The notes: a model not told the origin generated them from the sequence alone. A DNA stretch of 64,000 nucleotides from Methylomonas koyamae (GCF_019669905.1 NZ_AP019777.1:2542001-2606000); one strand, 5' to 3'. Positions 34,165-44,624 are shown, numbered from the stretch's first letter. Made by a program: numbers and translations.

Positions 34165-34271
34165 CTCCGGGAAAACGAATGCCGAACGTTGTCGGATATT
34201 ATGCGAGCCGCCGCGCCAAACTGCCGCGCGGCGTTGATGGGAAGTTTATTGGAGAATACTACGCAACGGCA

Positions 34272-35672
34272 CTAGATTCGCCCGTACTGATCTTCGTAGC
34301 GCACAATATCGTCTTCGCCCAAGTAGCTGCCGGATTGCACTTCGACCATTTCCAGCGGAATCACGCCCGGATTTTCCAAACTGTGAACCACACCGAGCGG
34401 GATGTAGATCGATTCGTTTTCCGACACCAGAATTTTTTCGCCGTTCTTTTCGACCCAGGCGGTACCTTTCACCACGACCCAATGTTCCGCGCGGTGGTGA
34501 TGTTTCTGCACCGATAATTTCGCTCCGGGCTTAACCACGATACGTTTGGTCTGGTGCCGGTCGCCGCTGTCGACCAAATCGTAATGGCCCCAAGGCCGGT
34601 AAACCTTGCGGTGCACGTTGGCCTCGCTACGTTTGGCTTTTTTCAGTTGATCGACGATATCCTTGACGTCTTGTACCCGGTCTTTGGCGGCAATCATCAC
34701 CGCATCGTCGGTCTCGACCACGATCAAATTGTCGACACCGATCACGGCCACCAATTTGTTGCCGGAATGGATGTAGGAATTACGGGTATCGACCGTCAGT
34801 ACGTCGCCTTTGATCGCATTGCCGGTTTCGTCCTTGGCGGTGACGTCCCACAGTGCCGACCAAGAACCGACGTCGTTCCAACCGGCGTCCAACGGAATCA
34901 CCGCCGCTTTGTCGGTTTTTTCCATGACCGCATAGTCGATCGAATCGGACGGGCACGTCGCAAAAATCTGCTTGTCCAGCCGCACGAAATCCAAGTCCGG
35001 CTTGGCGGCCGCCAACGCTTCCCGGCACACTCGCAGCATTTCCGGATTGAATTTTTCCAATTCGCGCAAGAAACAACCGGCTTTAAACGCGAACATACCG
35101 CTATTCCAAAAATATTCGCCGCTGTCAAGGTAGCGTTGCGCCGTCTGTAAATCCGGTTTTTCGACAAAGGCATCGACTTTATAAGCTTCGCCGTAACGCA
35201 CATTGCCGCGTTTGATATAGCCGTAACCGGTCTCCGGTTCGCTGGCGACGATGCCGAAGGTGACCAACAAATCCTGCTTGGCCAGTTGCTCGGCCTGGAT
35301 TACCGCGCGATGAAACGATGGCCGGTCGGCGACGACATGGTCGGCCGGCAGGATCAATAAAACGTCTTCCTCGGAACCGGCGCTCAATGCGGCCATAGCC
35401 ACGGCCGGCGCCGTATTTTTGCCGACCGGCTCCAGAATGATAGCCGCCGGCTTGATACCGATTTCCCTCATTTGCTCGGCCATCATGAAGCGGTGGTCCT
35501 CGTTACAAACCGCGATGGGCGGCTGCAACCCAGCCAAGCCGTCCAGCCTGAGCATGGTCTCCTGGATCATCGTCGCCCCGGAAACCAAGGGTAAAAATTG
35601 TTTGGGATATTGGCCGCGCGACAATGGCCAAAGCCGGGTTCCGGAACCGCCTGACAAAATTACCGGTATCAT
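34272..35672 (-). CDS. manC: mannose-1-P guanylyltransferase/mannose-6-P isomerase
   Basis: A 466-residue bifunctional enzyme of the AlgA/CpsB/ManC type that makes GDP-mannose for polysaccharide synthesis. The N-terminal nucleotidyltransferase begins with VILSGGSGTRLWPLSR and KQFLPL; EKPD and the DAGWNDVGSW motif are present. The C-terminal cupin (about 345-466) has the isomerase motifs VHRKVYRPWGHYD, QKHHHRAEHWVVVKG and ESIYIPLGVVHSLEN. It lies downstream of the exosortase gene on the same strand, 100 bases apart, and supplies sugar nucleotide to the adjoining polysaccharide locus. Confidence 0.95.
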   Translation of the reverse strand: MIPVILSGGSGTRLWPLSRGQYPKQFLPLVSGATMIQETMLRLDGLAGLQPPIAVCNEDHRFMMAEQMREIGIKPAAIILEPVGKNTAPAVAMAALSAGSEEDVLLILPADHVVADRPSFHRAVIQAEQLAKQDLLVTFGIVASEPETGYGYIKRGNVRYGEAYKVDAFVEKPDLQTAQRYLDSGEYFWNSGMFAFKAGCFLRELEKFNPEMLRVCREALAAAKPDLDFVRLDKQIFATCPSDSIDYAVMEKTDKAAVIPLDAGWNDVGSWSALWDVTAKDETGNAIKGDVLTVDTRNSYIHSGNKLVAVIGVDNLIVVETDDAVMIAAKDRVQDVKDIVDQLKKAKRSEANVHRKVYRPWGHYDLVDSGDRHQTKRIVVKPGAKLSVQKHHHRAEHWVVVKGTAWVEKNGEKILVSENESIYIPLGVVHSLENPGVIPLEMVEVQSGSYLGEDDIVRYEDQYGRI

Positions 35673-35772
35673 AAGTTTTCCTTCACAAATTTAAACAAGG
35701 GTATTGGTAGTCTAACATCCGCGCGGCCAGAACCGTCAAGCGTCGCTAGCCGTGCATTCCGGTTTGCCGAAC

Positions 35773-37287
35773 TCAACTGCAGCAGGCCAAGGCTATTTGC
35801 CTTAATTTATCCCGCGCCGTATCGAAATCTTGATTCGCGGTTTCGGTGTAGAGCACAACCAACAGCTCCGGCGCCGAATCCCCGCTCAGGCGCTTGACCA
35901 GTTGCCACCACTTGGCCAGATAGGCGTTGTCGGTGGTTTTGTCGCCGACTCGGAACCAGCGCCATACCAATAAGTCGCGTTGACTGCTGTTCAAGACCGC
36001 CTCTTCGACGACGACGGACTCGCCTGACGCCCATGCGACCGGATGATCGCTGTCGCGCAGCATTCGCCAAATCTTGTGTTTTTGCGGGACCAAATAGTTC
36101 TGCGAGTTGACCAGCTCGCCGCCTTGGCTTTCATCGCCGAAGTTGGCGAAGTAAAGGCCAACTAAGGTTTGCCCATCGTTCAAAAAAGTTCGCGATTCGG
36201 CAACAACGCCTTTGAAATTCGGTTCCCACCCCCAATCCGGCGCATCCGCTGGCTGCCAGTTATCGAGCTGCGGCTGGCTGAATCTCACCGGAACCACCAC
36301 ATTGCTATTCTGCAAGCCGGACAGGCCCTGAGAAATCGGCGGCCAAATCGCCAGGCAAACTACGATGGCCGCCAAGCCGAACCAGCCATAACTAGGCTGG
36401 GAAGCAATTGTTGCGGCAGCGCCACGCTCTTCCGGTGCATTTACTGCCAAACTGAGCGGCGCATCGTGCCAAAACGAACCGAGATAAAACAGAGCGAACA
36501 TGACAATGCCGAAAAACACCCAGCCGTAGACGATGTGATCCACCCCGGTCGCCAATTTCATGCTGCTTAAATGACCTATCATCACGATCATATAGGCGCG
36601 AAAGCCGTTTGCGATGATGGGCGCCAGAAAAGAAACTGCAATAAATACGGCGCGTTTTTTGTTACTGGTGTAATTGAGATAGGCGTAAACAGCCCCCAAG
36701 GTAAACGACGAAATCAGGTAACGTAAACCGCTGCAGCCCTCAACCACCGACCAATTTCCGGAGGTTAACGTAAAAAATAAGCCCTCCCGGTAAACGCTGA
36801 TGCCGGTCAAACGCAGCAAAGAAACGACAAAAGTCGCGGTATAGTCCATCAAAGGCGGAATAAAGGCTTCGCCGAAAGGAACCATCAAAAACAAAAACAA
36901 AATCGGGAACAACATGCTGGATATGACATTCGTTCCCAACACCGCCCACAGGCTGCTGACCAGGATTCCAACCACAGCCCACTGCTGTACCACCAAAACG
37001 TGGACCAGATCCGCCACCAACCAAAGGAAACCCCCCGCCACCGCGCCTAACAGGCCGAACCAACTGAATTGCGCTTGCAGGTTGCGGTATTGCTGCCTTC
37101 GCAGCCAAATCAGCCATAAGCTGGTCGGCGCCACCAAAAAGCCATGGGTAAAGGTTTCCGAACGCGACCAAATTGCCACAATCGATGCCCATGTTTCGGC
37201 AAATACCAGCAACGAAAACACCGTCACCACCAGCGTAACGGCCAGCGGTTTTCGCCAATGCAGCGGCAAACCAATCGGAGTGGTCAT
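35773..37287 (-). CDS. xrtA: exosortase A fused to EpsI domain
   Basis: A 504-residue inner-membrane protein. The first ~290 residues are an exosortase (EpsH-type transpeptidase) with about eight membrane segments and the expected catalytic Cys in [11 protein letters not shown], Arg in [11 protein letters not shown] and His in [12 protein letters not shown]. The C-terminal ~170 residues outside the membrane (from about [15 protein letters not shown]) are an EpsI/DUF3485 domain. Exosortase A processes PEP-CTERM proteins as they leave the cell and always travels with exopolysaccharide loci, as here. No PEP-CTERM substrate is encoded in the window. Its promoter must lie in the 164-bp gap shared with the divergent deacetylase-like gene. 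Confidence 0.92.
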   Translation of the reverse strand: MTTPIGLPLHWRKPLAVTLVVTVFSLLVFAETWASIVAIWSRSETFTHGFLVAPTSLWLIWLRRQQYRNLQAQFSWFGLLGAVAGGFLWLVADLVHVLVVQQWAVVGILVSSLWAVLGTNVISSMLFPILFLFLMVPFGEAFIPPLMDYTATFVVSLLRLTGISVYREGLFFTLTSGNWSVVEGCSGLRYLISSFTLGAVYAYLNYTSNKKRAVFIAVSFLAPIIANGFRAYMIVMIGHLSSMKLATGVDHIVYGWVFFGIVMFALFYLGSFWHDAPLSLAVNAPEERGAAATIASQPSYGWFGLAAIVVCLAIWPPISQGLSGLQNSNVVVPVRFSQPQLDNWQPADAPDWGWEPNFKGVVAESRTFLNDGQTLVGLYFANFGDESQGGELVNSQNYLVPQKHKIWRMLRDSDHPVAWASGESVVVEEAVLNSSQRDLLVWRWFRVGDKTTDNAYLAKWWQLVKRLSGDSAPELLVVLYTETANQDFDTARDKLRQIALACCS

Positions 37288-37451
37288 AAAAATTTCTCCG
37301 CCGTTCTTACCTCTAAACCATTTTTTTTCCGCATTATGCCCTCGGATTGAACAAATAGACGATTCATAACACCATAATTGGCCGCAAAATATATCAGGTA
37401 CTCGTTACCGAGAGCGTTACCGGTTCGGCGAGAACGGGAATCTCTGCTAGG

Positions 37452-38759
37452 ATGAAAAGTGTAGCGCGTTATAGTTTGCCGCCACGGCACTTTAAATTAT
37501 CGATCGAAAATATGGCAATTTTGTTTATTCTGGGTTTCTGGTCGGCTTGCATCGCCGGCTTATGGTTATGGAAAAAAGAACTGTTCATATCGACCTGGAA
37601 CGAAGCTTATTTTGCCGACACGCCGGTCTTGATCGAAAGCGACGATTGGGGACCCGGCGCCGAGTTTCACGCTAATCGGCTCCAACAGCTGCTGGATATG
37701 CTGGCCCGGCATCGAGATACCGTGGGACGCAACGCTGTTCTGACTGCGGACATGGTCCTGGCCGTACCCGATTTAGAAAATATCGCCGTCGCAGGCGAAT
37801 ATCGCAGAAAAATGCTGGACACCGATTTTCCGGTGATCTATCAAACATTGAAAGACGGTATAGCTCGAGACATTTTGACGCCACAATTGCACGGACTTGA
37901 GCATCTTAACGGCGCAGCTTTCGCCAGATTATACTGTCAAGACGACCCACGCTTGGCCGCGGCTAAAGCCACCGCCGACTGGTCGGACTGGGAATCGTTG
38001 GATTCGCCGCTACAAGGCCATTACGTAGACGGTAGCGCATTGCCAACCTCGCCAGTCGACTCCGCCGAGGCACAAAACATCATCGAACTTGCCGCCGCCA
38101 GCTTCCAGCGCATGTTCGGCGCCCCGAGTGTTAGTACCGTCGCGCCCTGCTATCTGTGGAGCGACAATATCGAAGCACACTGGAACAAACAAAATATCAT
38201 CGCGATCCAAACGGCAGGTTACCGTTGCACCGGCCGCGACCAATCCGGCCGTTATCGGCAGGATCCTCCGATTATCCGCGTCGGTAACAAAAGTCGCTTT
38301 GGCCAAACCTATTTGGTCCGTAACGTGATGTACGAACCGGTAGACGGGAAAAATACCGTAGCCAGCGCAATAGCTGAGGCCGAAATCGCCTATCTCCAAG
38401 CTGCACCGATCAGTATCTCAACCCATCGTTACAACTTTACCCGCTCGGAAACGGAATGCAGCAATGCCATTGCGGGCTTGGACCGCTTGTTATCGGCCAT
38501 AACCGATAGTTTCCCGAGAGTCCGATTTCTATCTTCTGCCGAACTGGCGGGAACGCTATCAGATCAATCACTCGAAATGATCAATCGCTTCAATGGCAAG
38601 CGTTGGCCAGCCCTGAACCCGGCTCGCGGCCAGCGAAAATTGGGCGCGTTCTTATATAGGCTATACTACCGCCATAGAAAATTAGCTTTGATCGGATATA
38701 TGACGGGCTTATGCCTTCCAGCTTGGATAATCTGCAAAACCGGCATTAAAAATGGGTAG
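37452..38759 (+). CDS. membrane-anchored NodB-like polysaccharide deacetylase, putative
   Basis: A 435-residue protein with an N-terminal membrane anchor (about 22-40) and a hydrophobic stretch near the C terminus (about 405-425). The Asp pair in LIESDDWGPG (Asp64-Asp65) and the HGLEH motif (His147, His151) match the metal triad of NodB-fold carbohydrate esterases, and ISTHRYNF near 330 may hold the catalytic His. This suggests removal of acetyl groups from the polymer made by the neighbouring genes. Similarity to characterised enzymes is remote and the assignment is inference from motifs and context. It is the first gene of the plus-strand polysaccharide cluster. Confidence 0.6.
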   Translation: MKSVARYSLPPRHFKLSIENMAILFILGFWSACIAGLWLWKKELFISTWNEAYFADTPVLIESDDWGPGAEFHANRLQQLLDMLARHRDTVGRNAVLTADMVLAVPDLENIAVAGEYRRKMLDTDFPVIYQTLKDGIARDILTPQLHGLEHLNGAAFARLYCQDDPRLAAAKATADWSDWESLDSPLQGHYVDGSALPTSPVDSAEAQNIIELAAASFQRMFGAPSVSTVAPCYLWSDNIEAHWNKQNIIAIQTAGYRCTGRDQSGRYRQDPPIIRVGNKSRFGQTYLVRNVMYEPVDGKNTVASAIAEAEIAYLQAAPISISTHRYNFTRSETECSNAIAGLDRLLSAITDSFPRVRFLSSAELAGTLSDQSLEMINRFNGKRWPALNPARGQRKLGAFLYRLYYRHRKLALIGYMTGLCLPAWIICKTGIKNG

Positions 38760-38771
38760 CGAAATAAGCTA

Positions 38772-39719
38772 ATGAAAATCAGCGCAGTCATCCCTGCTTA
38801 CAACAGCGCAAAATTCATTAAAGCCGCAATCGCCAGCATTGAAGCGCAGACTGAGCCGGTCGCGGAAATTATTATCGTCGACGACGGCTCAACCGACGCT
38901 ACCGAAGCGGTTGTACATTCATTGCCCGGAAACATCGTCTACTACAAACAAGCCAATCAAGGCCCCTCAGCGGCGCGCAATAAAGGCATGGAACTGGCGA
39001 CAGGGGATTGGATCGCATTTTTGGACGCCGACGACCAATGGACCGAAAACAAAATTGCCTTACAAAAAACGATATTGGAAAAATACCCGGAACTCGTATT
39101 AGTGGCCGGAGACATGACGGAGATCGATAATGACGACGACATTATCACCGAATCCGTTTTAGCAAAACACGGCATGCTGGAGGATTTTCGGGAACTAGCA
39201 GGCCAAGCAATACCTAATGCCCTGGCTAGATTAGTAACAAAAAACTTCATTCCGACCGGCACGGTATTGGCAAAGCGGGATATCTTGATTGCCGCGGGCG
39301 GATTCAATTCAGCTATTCGCTTTGGCGAAGATTTGGAACTATGGGCAAAAATTGCTACCCATCATCCGATCAGTTGTTTGTCACTGTGTTTAATGTTGCG
39401 CCGGCAACACGGCAATAACGCAACCTCTGCCAACGAAAGCATGCTGCTCGATCTGACAAAAGTGATGGAGTCCGTTCGCGCGTTTTCACAACAACAACTG
39501 AAACGCCAGGGCCTTGATCCAAACCAATTAGTATCGGATGCGTTTTGGAATCTGGGTTATTGGTATTTCGTGAATAACCAAGCCAATTTGGCTAGAAAGG
39601 CATTTATATCGAGCTTAAAACAACAATTAACCTCGCGTTCGGTTGCCTATTTAATTGCATCAACCTTGCCGTCTTTTTTAGTTGCCCAACTACGAAAATT
39701 TAAACAAATAATTGGTTAA
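38772..39719 (+). CDS. GT2 family glycosyltransferase
   Basis: A 315-residue inverting GT-A glycosyltransferase. The nucleotide-sugar binding start (ISAVIPAYNSAKFIKAAIASI), the VDDGSTD motif and the metal-binding WIAFLDADDQW are all visible within the first 95 residues; FGEDLELWAKIA carries the probable base. No membrane segment is seen. It follows the deacetylase-like gene by 12 bases and is probably co-transcribed. Donor and acceptor are unknown. Confidence 0.9.
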   Translation: MKISAVIPAYNSAKFIKAAIASIEAQTEPVAEIIIVDDGSTDATEAVVHSLPGNIVYYKQANQGPSAARNKGMELATGDWIAFLDADDQWTENKIALQKTILEKYPELVLVAGDMTEIDNDDDIITESVLAKHGMLEDFRELAGQAIPNALARLVTKNFIPTGTVLAKRDILIAAGGFNSAIRFGEDLELWAKIATHHPISCLSLCLMLRRQHGNNATSANESMLLDLTKVMESVRAFSQQQLKRQGLDPNQLVSDAFWNLGYWYFVNNQANLARKAFISSLKQQLTSRSVAYLIASTLPSFLVAQLRKFKQIIG

Positions 39720-39765
39720 AGCCAAATCATGTATTATTTTTTAAACGTGTCAAAGAATAGGCGTT

Positions 39766-40992
39766 ATGAAAAACGGAGCTAAACCCAAACGGATTCTGTT
39801 TGTCGAAAACGGCATCGGTTATGGCGGCGCCATCATTTGTTTGCGACATCTAGCCAGAAATCTGGATCGTGAACTTTTTCTGCCCATGGTAATTACCGGC
39901 AGAACCGGGCCGCAATACGAAGAAATCGCCCAAGACGCGCTTTGGAAACACATACCTGATCACCATTTTGACGCGGTAGCATGGCGCAATAAACTTAAAA
40001 CGGCTACATCACTCAATAAAATCCCAGCATTCAACTTTATAGCCAATCAAATTATTGCCCGGGCGGACGATATTTTTAACTTTCTACCGTTTTTCATATC
40101 GTTACTTTGGACCGCATGGCGATTCGAGGCCGATTTAATCCACGCCAACAACGACCCTGTTTGCAATCGCGCCGCATTATTGGTTGCCAAAACGCTTGGC
40201 ATCCCCAGCATCTGCCATATCAGAAGTAACCCTGTGCCTTTCAAGGCTGCAAAAATCTTCTACCGGTTACCGGACTTTTTTATCCCTGTGTCGAATTGGG
40301 TTGCGGATCGGATGCGAGAATTATTGGGAATTCCCGATGCGAAAATGCAGGTGGTTTATGACGGAATAAACTTAGACCAACTCGACTTGAACGCGGACGG
40401 CCGGTTGTTCAGACAGAAATACCATATTCCAGAAGATGCCTATGTTGTCGGATTAGTTGGCTTATTAATTCCATGGAAAGGGCAGGATTTATTTATCGAT
40501 GCTGCAAAAATTTTAAAGGAAAAAATACCAAATTTAAAAATGCCTATTATCGGCGGAACGCCGGATGATTGTATAGAATATGAAAACAGATTGAGAGAAC
40601 GCGTAACGACCGAAGATTTGGAAAGTACAATTGTTTTCACCGGCCATACAGACAAAATGGAAGCTGTTTATAATGGCCTGGATATTGTGGTGTCCGCATC
40701 GACCGATCCGGAACCGTTGGGTACGGTAGTTATTGAGTCCATGGCCATGGGTAGGCCTGTAGTAGGTCCCAATCATGGTGGCGCTGCTGAAATGCTTGAA
40801 GAAAGAACAACCGGGCTGCTATTCAAAGCCAAAGATCATCGCGACTTTTGTGATGCCGTTTTAAGAGTATTTAACGATAACAGTCTTGCCGACCAATTGG
40901 GAAAGAACGCAAAACAGAAAGCTTTTGAAATGTTTGCGATAAAGTCGCACACAAAAAAGGTGCAAATGATATACCGCGAAATATTAAGCTAA
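39766..40992 (+). CDS. GT4 family glycosyltransferase
   Basis: A 408-residue GT-B retaining glycosyltransferase. The N-terminal Rossmann domain has the glycine loop ENGIGYGGAIICLRHLA, and the C-terminal domain (about 215-400) the sugar-nucleotide motif STDPEPLGTVVIESMAMGRPVV with the E-x7-E pair. Codon use is already more AT-rich than in the flanking housekeeping genes. It extends the polysaccharide repeat unit; specificity cannot be told. Confidence 0.9.
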   Translation: MKNGAKPKRILFVENGIGYGGAIICLRHLARNLDRELFLPMVITGRTGPQYEEIAQDALWKHIPDHHFDAVAWRNKLKTATSLNKIPAFNFIANQIIARADDIFNFLPFFISLLWTAWRFEADLIHANNDPVCNRAALLVAKTLGIPSICHIRSNPVPFKAAKIFYRLPDFFIPVSNWVADRMRELLGIPDAKMQVVYDGINLDQLDLNADGRLFRQKYHIPEDAYVVGLVGLLIPWKGQDLFIDAAKILKEKIPNLKMPIIGGTPDDCIEYENRLRERVTTEDLESTIVFTGHTDKMEAVYNGLDIVVSASTDPEPLGTVVIESMAMGRPVVGPNHGGAAEMLEERTTGLLFKAKDHRDFCDAVLRVFNDNSLADQLGKNAKQKAFEMFAIKSHTKKVQMIYREILS

Positions 40993-41027
40993 AACTTTAA
41001 TCATAGCTCAACACACATATTGACGCC

Positions 41028-41636
41028 ATGAAATCAAATTTATACATCAATATATTAAAAGTAGTATTTTATTGTAGCGGATTGATTCCAAACTTAGCGT
41101 CTGCCGAGTATCCGAAAACCGACCTGGATTACATGGGATTACCCATCTTTTGCAAAGAAATGCACCAAGAAGGCAATGTGGGAACAGCACGCGCTCAAAT
41201 GTGGGAAAAACGTTTAGCCGGAAATGGAGGAATACATCACTATTGCGCGGGATTATTCACGTACAACTTAGCCTGGCAAACATCGGATAAAACTGAAAGG
41301 AAATCTAGACTTAAAGGAGCGCTCGCTGAGATGATCTATCCGCTTCATCACGGAATCTCACCGAATTTCGTATTACTTCCAAAAATGTATTACGACATTG
41401 GAAAAGTTCACGAAGCCTTAGAAGATTATAAGAGCGCGATTGAGATGTACCAAAAAAGCATCGAGCGCAGTCCAAAGACCTGGATGTCCTATGCGGCTTT
41501 AAGCGATATTTATCTCAAGCTGAATAAAACTAGTGACGCAATAACTATTTTGGAGCAGGGTCTTGAAAAAAAACCGGACTCCAAACCTCTTTTGAAACGC
41601 CTTTCCAAGCTTAAAAAGCCGTCAAAATCCCAATAA
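41028..41636 (+). CDS. secreted TPR-repeat protein
   Basis: A 202-residue protein with a signal peptide (about 1-26, cleavage after LASA). The N-terminal half has three cysteines (FCKEM, HHYCAG and one in the signal) and is not recognised; the C-terminal half (about 120-195) is two tetratricopeptide repeats (ALEDYKSAIEMYQKSIERSP, AALSDIYLKLNKTSDAITIL). Periplasmic TPR proteins of exopolysaccharide loci scaffold the export apparatus, as PelA/AlgK-type proteins do, but that role here is inferred from position just before the ABC exporter genes. Confidence 0.7.
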   Translation: MKSNLYINILKVVFYCSGLIPNLASAEYPKTDLDYMGLPIFCKEMHQEGNVGTARAQMWEKRLAGNGGIHHYCAGLFTYNLAWQTSDKTERKSRLKGALAEMIYPLHHGISPNFVLLPKMYYDIGKVHEALEDYKSAIEMYQKSIERSPKTWMSYAALSDIYLKLNKTSDAITILEQGLEKKPDSKPLLKRLSKLKKPSKSQ

Positions 41637-41661
41637 TATCCCGTTTAGCTGCCAACTTACG

Positions 41662-42480
41662 ATGCTCCGTATTATAAAAAATCTTTACGACTACAGAGAA
41701 CTGATTGCCGCCCTAACTTATAAAAATATCGTTATTCGATACAAGCAAGCTTATCTCGGCATTCTTTGGGCGGTATTGAAGCCTGTCATGCTAATGCTCG
41801 TATTTACGATAGTCAAAGGCTTTGTGGGCATCGAAACCGGCGGCTTACCCTACCCTTTAATTACCTTTGCCGCATTAATTCCTTGGGTTTTTTTTCAGGA
41901 GTCAGTATCGGAAGGTGTAAATAGCGTTACCTCAAATGCAGCCTTAATTAAAAAAATATATTTCCCGCGGGAAATTTTTCCGCTGACAGCGATGGTGACA
42001 AAAGTAGTGGAGCTAGGAATCAGCTTCGGCATCCTAGCCGGCATGATGATTTACTATAAAATAATACCGACGGTATATGCTTTCTGGATACCGGTTTTTG
42101 TGCTTTACACAATGGTCGTGGCGTTGACAATCAGCTTTTTCGGTGCGGCAATGAATGTCTATTACCGTGACATCGCGCAAGCCATACCGATTGGCTTATC
42201 GTTATTGATGTACGGTTCCCCAGTTATTTATCCACTGAGCTTAGTGCAAAAGAAGCTACTGACGGAACGGGCAGCAGGCGAATGGTCTGAACATTTTTAT
42301 ACGCTCTATACCTTAAACCCATTGGTCGGAATAATCGATGGGTTTCAACGTGCTTTAATAGGGGCTACACAACCGGATTTTCAAGCACTTTATCCGGGTT
42401 TGATATTGACTTTTTCCATACTTCCATTCAGTTACTGGTTTTTTAAGCGGGCTGAAAATTGGTTTGCAGACGTTATTTAA
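41662..42480 (+). CDS. wzm: polysaccharide ABC exporter permease (Wzm/TagG type)
   Basis: A 272-residue ABC-2 type permease with about six membrane segments. The N terminus (LYDYRELIAALTYKNIVIRYKQAYLGILWAVLKP) is the family's conserved amphipathic entry, and VYYRDIAQAIPIGL and LNPLVGIIDGFQRAL are characteristic. With the ATPase encoded next, it would move a lipid-linked polysaccharide across the inner membrane. Its presence, without a visible Wzx/Wzy pair, points to ABC-dependent synthesis. Confidence 0.92.
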   Translation: MLRIIKNLYDYRELIAALTYKNIVIRYKQAYLGILWAVLKPVMLMLVFTIVKGFVGIETGGLPYPLITFAALIPWVFFQESVSEGVNSVTSNAALIKKIYFPREIFPLTAMVTKVVELGISFGILAGMMIYYKIIPTVYAFWIPVFVLYTMVVALTISFFGAAMNVYYRDIAQAIPIGLSLLMYGSPVIYPLSLVQKKLLTERAAGEWSEHFYTLYTLNPLVGIIDGFQRALIGATQPDFQALYPGLILTFSILPFSYWFFKRAENWFADVI

Positions 42481-42527
42481 TCAAACCAGAAAACTTCATC
42501 AAAATAAAAGTAATCTAACCTGTCCGT

Positions 42528-43760
42528 ATGGCAATCATAGAAGTTAACCATCTAACCAAAGAATACCAACTAGGCCACCTGACAAGCCTCAAGGATACAG
42601 CTCTGAATACTTTAAGGCGCTTGACCTTTCAGCCCATTCAAGAACGTGAAAATTTCAAAGCGCTGGACGACGTTAATTTCCATATCGAGGAAGGAGAAGT
42701 AGTCGGCATCATCGGCCATAATGGTGCAGGAAAAAGCACCCTACTTAAGCACCTCGCTAATATCAGCAAACCCACCAAAGGAAATGTTGTGGTAAGAGGG
42801 AGTATTGCGCCTTTAATCGAAGTTGGAGCCGGTGTAAATCCGGAGTTGACTGGCAGGGAAAATATTTTTCTGAATGGCTCGATTTTAGGCATTCCTAAAA
42901 AAACCATTCAGCAAAAGCTAGACGAAATTATAGATTTTTCTGAATTGGAACAATTTATTGACACCCCTGTAAAGCGATACAGTTCGGGCATGACCGTAAA
43001 ACTGGGCTTTTCCATCGCTACAAGTCTTGATGCAGACGTTCTGATAGTAGATGAGGTTTTAGCGGTAGGAGACTTAGCGTTTCAACGCAAATGCTTTGAT
43101 AGAATGGAAAATATGATTAACAGACAAAATAAAACCGTTTTGTTAGTTAGTCATCAAGTAAGAATAATAGAGCGACTTTGTAATCGTGCAATTCTTTTAG
43201 ACAAGGGAAAGGTTATTCGTGACGGTAACCCAACCGACGCAATTAATTTGTTTATAAACAAAATGAACAAAAAAGCGTTAGATGAGTCCGCCAAATTGCA
43301 CTCGAATATAATGACGACTGACGACTTAACTATCGAAAATATTAGTATTTTAGATAAAAATAGAAAACCCACCACAACCGTTACTTATAACTCGCCAATC
43401 ACTATTCGAATGGAAATAATCGCGCACAAACCACTCAAAAGAATTTCTTTTATGGTAGGCGTTCACACAACGGATTTCATTTACATAACAGCAAATTCAA
43501 CAGTTGAAAAACCAGTAGATATTAATACTGGCTTGCATATACTAACCTTTCAAATAGACAACCCTACACTTCTTCCTGGACTTTATGGAATAAGAGTCTG
43601 GATAGGAACACCAGAAAATAAAATCTCTTATTACGGAGAAAACTTATATCAATTCGCCGTTGAATCGAATGATTTTCTTATTACAAGACAACAGAGCATG
43701 GGGTTTGTTTATTTTGAATCCACTTGGGATTTGCAATCAGAATCAAAAAAAATATTATAA
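42528..43760 (+). CDS. wzt: polysaccharide ABC exporter ATPase with Wzt C domain
   Basis: A 410-residue ATPase of the Wzt/TagH type. Walker A GHNGAGKS is at 63-70, the signature YSSGM at 151-155 and Walker B VLIVDE at 171-176. The C-terminal domain (about 255-405) is an immunoglobulin-like fold as in Wzt proteins that read a non-reducing-end modification of the polymer before export. This domain's coding sequence is conspicuously AT-rich compared with the ATPase part. The gene is 47 bases after the permease gene. Confidence 0.92.
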   Translation: MAIIEVNHLTKEYQLGHLTSLKDTALNTLRRLTFQPIQERENFKALDDVNFHIEEGEVVGIIGHNGAGKSTLLKHLANISKPTKGNVVVRGSIAPLIEVGAGVNPELTGRENIFLNGSILGIPKKTIQQKLDEIIDFSELEQFIDTPVKRYSSGMTVKLGFSIATSLDADVLIVDEVLAVGDLAFQRKCFDRMENMINRQNKTVLLVSHQVRIIERLCNRAILLDKGKVIRDGNPTDAINLFINKMNKKALDESAKLHSNIMTTDDLTIENISILDKNRKPTTTVTYNSPITIRMEIIAHKPLKRISFMVGVHTTDFIYITANSTVEKPVDINTGLHILTFQIDNPTLLPGLYGIRVWIGTPENKISYYGENLYQFAVESNDFLITRQQSMGFVYFESTWDLQSESKKIL

Positions 43761-43823
43761 CCAATTAAACCCAATTAATATTAATAAAATTTTTTCTATT
43801 TATATCAAAAACGGCCCGGCAAT

Positions 43824-44624
43824 ATGCATATTTATAATGATCGCTTTTATGACAACCAATCAACCGGCTCTTTAAAATCCGCAAAGGCTATTGTCCCGAT
43901 TATTAATGAAATTTTATCACCGCAGTCCGTTGTAGATTTAGGATGCGGAATTGGAACCTGGTTATCTGCATTTATTGAAATGGGCATTGATGATATTCTA
44001 GGAATTGATGGCCCATATGTAGAAAAGAATAAGTTATTAATTAATGAAGCCAACTTTCTCGCTGCTGATTTGGAAAAACCAATCTTGCTTGATCGAAAAT
44101 TCGATCTAGCTATTTCACTTGAGGTTGCGGAGCACATTCCGGACATAGCTGCTAATACTTTTGTATCTTCTTTAACATCTCTGAGCGACGTAATTATATT
44201 TTCGGCAGCTCTACCGTATCAAGGCGGCGAAAACCATATTAACGAACAATGGCCAGAATATTGGTCTGATAAGTTTGTAGCAGCAGGATATACGCCCATC
44301 GATTACTTAAGACTAAAATTATGGAATGATTCAGATATTGAGTTTTGGTACAGGCAAAATATTTTTATATATATAAAAAACGATTTAGTTAAAAATTACG
44401 AGACACTCAGGGACAGCGCTATATCTAAGCCATTTTCATTAGTACACCCAGAGCAATATATACAAAAACACCATTTAATAGCTGATCTCGAAGAATATAT
44501 AAACTCACAAAGAGACTCTATAAAAAAACTACAAAACCGAATCGAAGAGATTAAAGACCCTTCTAAATCATCAACATGGGATGCATTTGTTTTTTTGGTA
44601 AACACAATTATTAAGAATCGATAA
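43824..44624 (+). CDS. class I SAM-dependent methyltransferase
   Basis: A 266-residue methyltransferase. Motif I is SVVDLGCGIGTWLSAF (about 36-51), the acidic loop DILGIDGPYV follows, and FDLAISLEVAEHIPD (about 93-107) is the post-I/motif II region. A C-terminal coiled coil (about 215-250) may mediate assembly. In ABC-exported polysaccharides, terminal methylation can stop chain growth and mark the end for the Wzt domain; its place directly after the Wzt-type gene fits that role (inference). The gene is strongly AT-rich. Confidence 0.85.
   Translation: MHIYNDRFYDNQSTGSLKSAKAIVPIINEILSPQSVVDLGCGIGTWLSAFIEMGIDDILGIDGPYVEKNKLLINEANFLAADLEKPILLDRKFDLAISLEVAEHIPDIAANTFVSSLTSLSDVIIFSAALPYQGGENHINEQWPEYWSDKFVAAGYTPIDYLRLKLWNDSDIEFWYRQNIFIYIKNDLVKNYETLRDSAISKPFSLVHPEQYIQKHHLIADLEEYINSQRDSIKKLQNRIEEIKDPSKSSTWDAFVFLVNTIIKNR

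Noticed and set aside
34207..34233. GCCGCGC/GCGCGGC hairpin between manC and the CorA-type gene
   Set aside because: Short stem with no T-run; not enough to call a terminator.
40690..40770. DPEPLG in a glycosyltransferase as a possible PEP-CTERM sorting signal
   Set aside because: It lies in the donor-binding motif of a GT4 enzyme, without a following membrane helix and basic tail at the C terminus.
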